A stretch of DNA of 64,000 nt. Origin: an uncultured Arenicella sp. GTDB lineage: Bacteria; Pseudomonadota; Gammaproteobacteria; Arenicellales; Arenicellaceae. This document shows, piece after piece, positions 62,302 to 64,000 of this stretch; the stretch's first letter is position 1; each line of letters opens with the position of its first letter. The DNA is taken from positions 1 to 64,000 of the forward strand of contig CANMNN010000012.1 in assembly GCA_947499305.1 (NCBI GenBank), given 5' to 3'. The notes under the pieces are model-generated. The model saw only the letters and a list, made by a program, of their open reading frames with translations. It ran no database searches and was not told the DNA's origin. Both the position numbers and the translations under genes were made by a program.

Positions 62302-63243
62302 ATGACAAAAAAGATATTAGTAACGGGAGGCGCAGGCTTTCTGGGCTCTCACCTTTGTGAGCTATTGTTGGCATCGGGCCATGAGGTTCTCTGCGTAGAT
62401 AACTACTTTACGGGTAACAAAGGAAATATTTTACCCCTTTTAGATAACCCTCGTTTTGAGTTGATGCGCCATGATGTGACATTTCCTCTCTACGTTGAAG
62501 TTGATGAGATCTATAATTTGGCTTGCCCAGCGTCTCCGATTCATTACCAGCATGACCCTGTGCAAACAACTAAGACCAGTGTGCACGGTGCGATCAATAT
62601 GCTGGGTTTGGCAAAGCGTGTTAGTGCTAAAATATTACAAGCTTCGACCAGTGAAGTATATGGCGATCCAAGTGTTCATCCGCAAACCGAAGACTATTGG
62701 GGCAATGTAAACCCAATTGGTATTCGCTCTTGCTACGATGAAGGTAAGCGTTGTGCCGAGACGCTGTTTTTTGATTACCATCGTCAACATGATTTACGTA
62801 TTAAAGTAATGCGTATTTTCAATACTTATGGTCCAAGAATGCACCCAGATGATGGTCGAGTAGTATCGAACTTTATTGTGCAGGCCTTAAAAGGTGAGAA
62901 CATTACAATTTACGGTGACGGTAGTCAGACCCGCTCTTTTTGTTATGTCGATGACTTAGTGAGAGGCATGGTTTTGTTAATGAACTCTAGCGATGAGGTT
63001 ACCGGACCAATTAACATTGGTAATCCAAATGAGTTTACTATTTTGCAATTAGCCGAAACGGTTAAAGAAATGGTTGGCTCCTCATCTGAAATTATCTTGC
63101 AAGACCTACCAAGCGACGACCCTAAGCAACGACAGCCTAACATTGATGTAGCTAGGTCTGTGCTTAACTGGGAACCCACTATTGAGCTTGAGCAAGGATT
63201 GATAAAAACCATCGAATATTTTCGAAAGGTTGTGGCAAGCTAG
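62302..63243 (+). CDS. uxs: UDP-glucuronate decarboxylase (UDP-xylose synthase)
   Basis: A 313-residue short-chain dehydrogenase-like enzyme from the ATG at 62302. It converts UDP-glucuronate into UDP-xylose and CO2 with bound NAD. Signs: [10 protein letters not shown] at residues 9-18, [11 protein letters not shown], the sequence [23 protein letters not shown] that is diagnostic of UXS-type decarboxylases, [28 protein letters not shown] with the catalytic Tyr-x-x-x-Lys, and [23 protein letters not shown]. It therefore predicts xylose in the exopolysaccharide, or a route to arabinose. It follows the O-antigen ligase gene on the same strand. Confidence 0.92.
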   Translation: MTKKILVTGGAGFLGSHLCELLLASGHEVLCVDNYFTGNKGNILPLLDNPRFELMRHDVTFPLYVEVDEIYNLACPASPIHYQHDPVQTTKTSVHGAINMLGLAKRVSAKILQASTSEVYGDPSVHPQTEDYWGNVNPIGIRSCYDEGKRCAETLFFDYHRQHDLRIKVMRIFNTYGPRMHPDDGRVVSNFIVQALKGENITIYGDGSQTRSFCYVDDLVRGMVLLMNSSDEVTGPINIGNPNEFTILQLAETVKEMVGSSSEIILQDLPSDDPKQRQPNIDVARSVLNWEPTIELEQGLIKTIEYFRKVVAS

Positions 63244-63283
63244 CGGTCTGATCGAGTTTTAGAAGAAGCTGCTAGAGAGGCTT

Positions 63284-64000
63284 ATGCAAACATTGTCCGT
63301 ACAGCATTATCAGTGTTTTAAGGCTGATAAGCGTTTGAGTATGGATATATTCGCCGACGCTCTTGCTAAAACGCTTGATTCCTTACCCAGTATTGAGCTT
63401 TCTAGCTTTGTGCCTCAATCGTCACTTGAGCGTTATTCTCAAAATCGTCTGGTGATGCGTTACCTACGTTATAGAAGGTACCCTCAGCTTGTTAAAAACC
63501 TGTCCGCTGATCTTCATCATGTGCTCGATCACGGCTATGCTCACTTATACCCTAATCTCGGCGATGGTCTAAAGTGCACTAGCGCTCACGACCTCATTCC
63601 TTTGTTGCAATGGAAGGGAGAGCTGGGTATCGATGGCGCAGCGAGCGGGCTGCGAAAGCCATTATTAAATTTACACTCGTTGTCGTTTCTCGAGCGCTAT
63701 GACGGCATTGTGACGATAAGCGAAAGTACCAAGAGAGACCTGGTTAAGCATTTGAAGCTTGAACCAAAGAAGATAACCGTTGTCGCGCCTCCCTTGTTAC
63801 CACAATTCAAACCCTTACGCGGTGATGTAGTAGAGGAATTCGCTAGCAAGTATAAACTCGACTCAAAATATCAATGGCTCATGGTGAGTGGGCGAGAGTT
63901 TTATAAGAACCATAAGGGAAGCCTTACTGCGGTGAGTCATCTAGTTAAGCGAGGTTTTAGAAACATAAGAATCGTTAAGACTGGAGCATCATCAAACGAG
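63284..64000 (+). CDS. Glycosyltransferase family 4, N-terminal part (3' end beyond the window)
   Basis: A frame open from the ATG at 63284 to the window end (239 codons) was read directly from the sequence. GAGAGG stands just before the ATG. Its translation begins QTLSVQHYQCF and continues with HHVLDHGYAHLY, TSAHDLIPLLQWK, then RYDGIVTISESTKRDLVKHL, ITVVAPPLLPQF and WLMVSGREFYKNHKGSLTAV, the order and content of the acceptor domain and linker of GT4 enzymes (the 'vSe.tk.dl' and 'v.p.lypnKn...l' positions). The donor domain lies beyond the window. It probably adds a sugar of the exopolysaccharide, perhaps xylose given the uxs gene before it. Confidence 0.85.
   Translation, partial: MQTLSVQHYQCFKADKRLSMDIFADALAKTLDSLPSIELSSFVPQSSLERYSQNRLVMRYLRYRRYPQLVKNLSADLHHVLDHGYAHLYPNLGDGLKCTSAHDLIPLLQWKGELGIDGAASGLRKPLLNLHSLSFLERYDGIVTISESTKRDLVKHLKLEPKKITVVAPPLLPQFKPLRGDVVEEFASKYKLDSKYQWLMVSGREFYKNHKGSLTAVSHLVKRGFRNIRIVKTGASSNE

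Overview
The window looks like the chromosome of a Gram-negative gammaproteobacterium, probably a marine surface-associated one. The housekeeping block trxB / ftsK - lolA - crcB - serS is a gammaproteobacterial arrangement. LolA, a beta-barrel export porin, Wza- and Wzc-like proteins and several signal peptides imply an outer membrane. Multiple sulfotransferases and Ca-binding secreted proteins fit a marine habitat, but I cannot name a genus. I saw no rRNA, tRNA, CRISPR array, insertion sequence or prophage.

Layout. (1) 0-4 kb: ABC-2 transporter, LCAT-like lipase and trypsin-like protease, four tightly spaced same-strand genes. (2) 4.4-6.7 kb: ECF sigma factor, anti-sigma-like membrane protein and two DUF4252-like envelope proteins. 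(3) 7.1-10.7 kb: DUF4153-like membrane protein, SixA phosphatase, parvulin isomerase and TraB/GumN-family protein. (4) 10.7-12.8 kb, minus strand: DUF3622-like protein and a YadG/YadH-type ABC exporter. (5) 13-34 kb: a surface-glycan and secreted-protein island. It holds family-2 and family-4 glycosyltransferases, four sulfotransferase-fold domains, a radical SAM protein, two methyltransferases, a Wzm/Wzt polysaccharide exporter, a 1297-residue multi-domain transferase, a tail-fibre-like secreted protein, a lipoprotein and an FG-GAP/ASPIC protein. (6) 34-42 kb: a periplasmic DUF255 thioredoxin-like protein, a 1560-residue secreted protein of ten cysteine-paired repeats, and a small cysteine-rich exported protein. 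(7) 42-53 kb: mostly core genes (GST, HI0933-type flavoprotein, TerB-like, class-V aminotransferase, Smr, trxB, ftsK, lolA, crcB, serS). (8) 53-64 kb: an exopolysaccharide operon with an unknown secreted protein, outer-membrane barrel, SH3-bearing export protein, Wzc-like tyrosine kinase, unknown membrane protein, O-antigen ligase/polymerase, UDP-glucuronate decarboxylase and a glycosyltransferase that runs off the window.

How it fits together. Regions 5 and 8 are two different export routes for surface polysaccharide, an ABC route (Wzm/Wzt) and a Wzy/Wzc/Wza-like route, and the sulfotransferases probably sulfate a glycan. The best candidates for undescribed biology are the lipase-protease pair at 1.5-4.0 kb, the disulfide-rich repeat protein with its redox-protein neighbour and small exported partner at 34-42 kb, and the exported trio with the sulfotransferase/radical SAM pair at 15.5-21.8 kb. 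Two repeat tracts inside glycosyltransferase genes (nine G at 13742 and six hexamers at 32122) are possible slippage sites.
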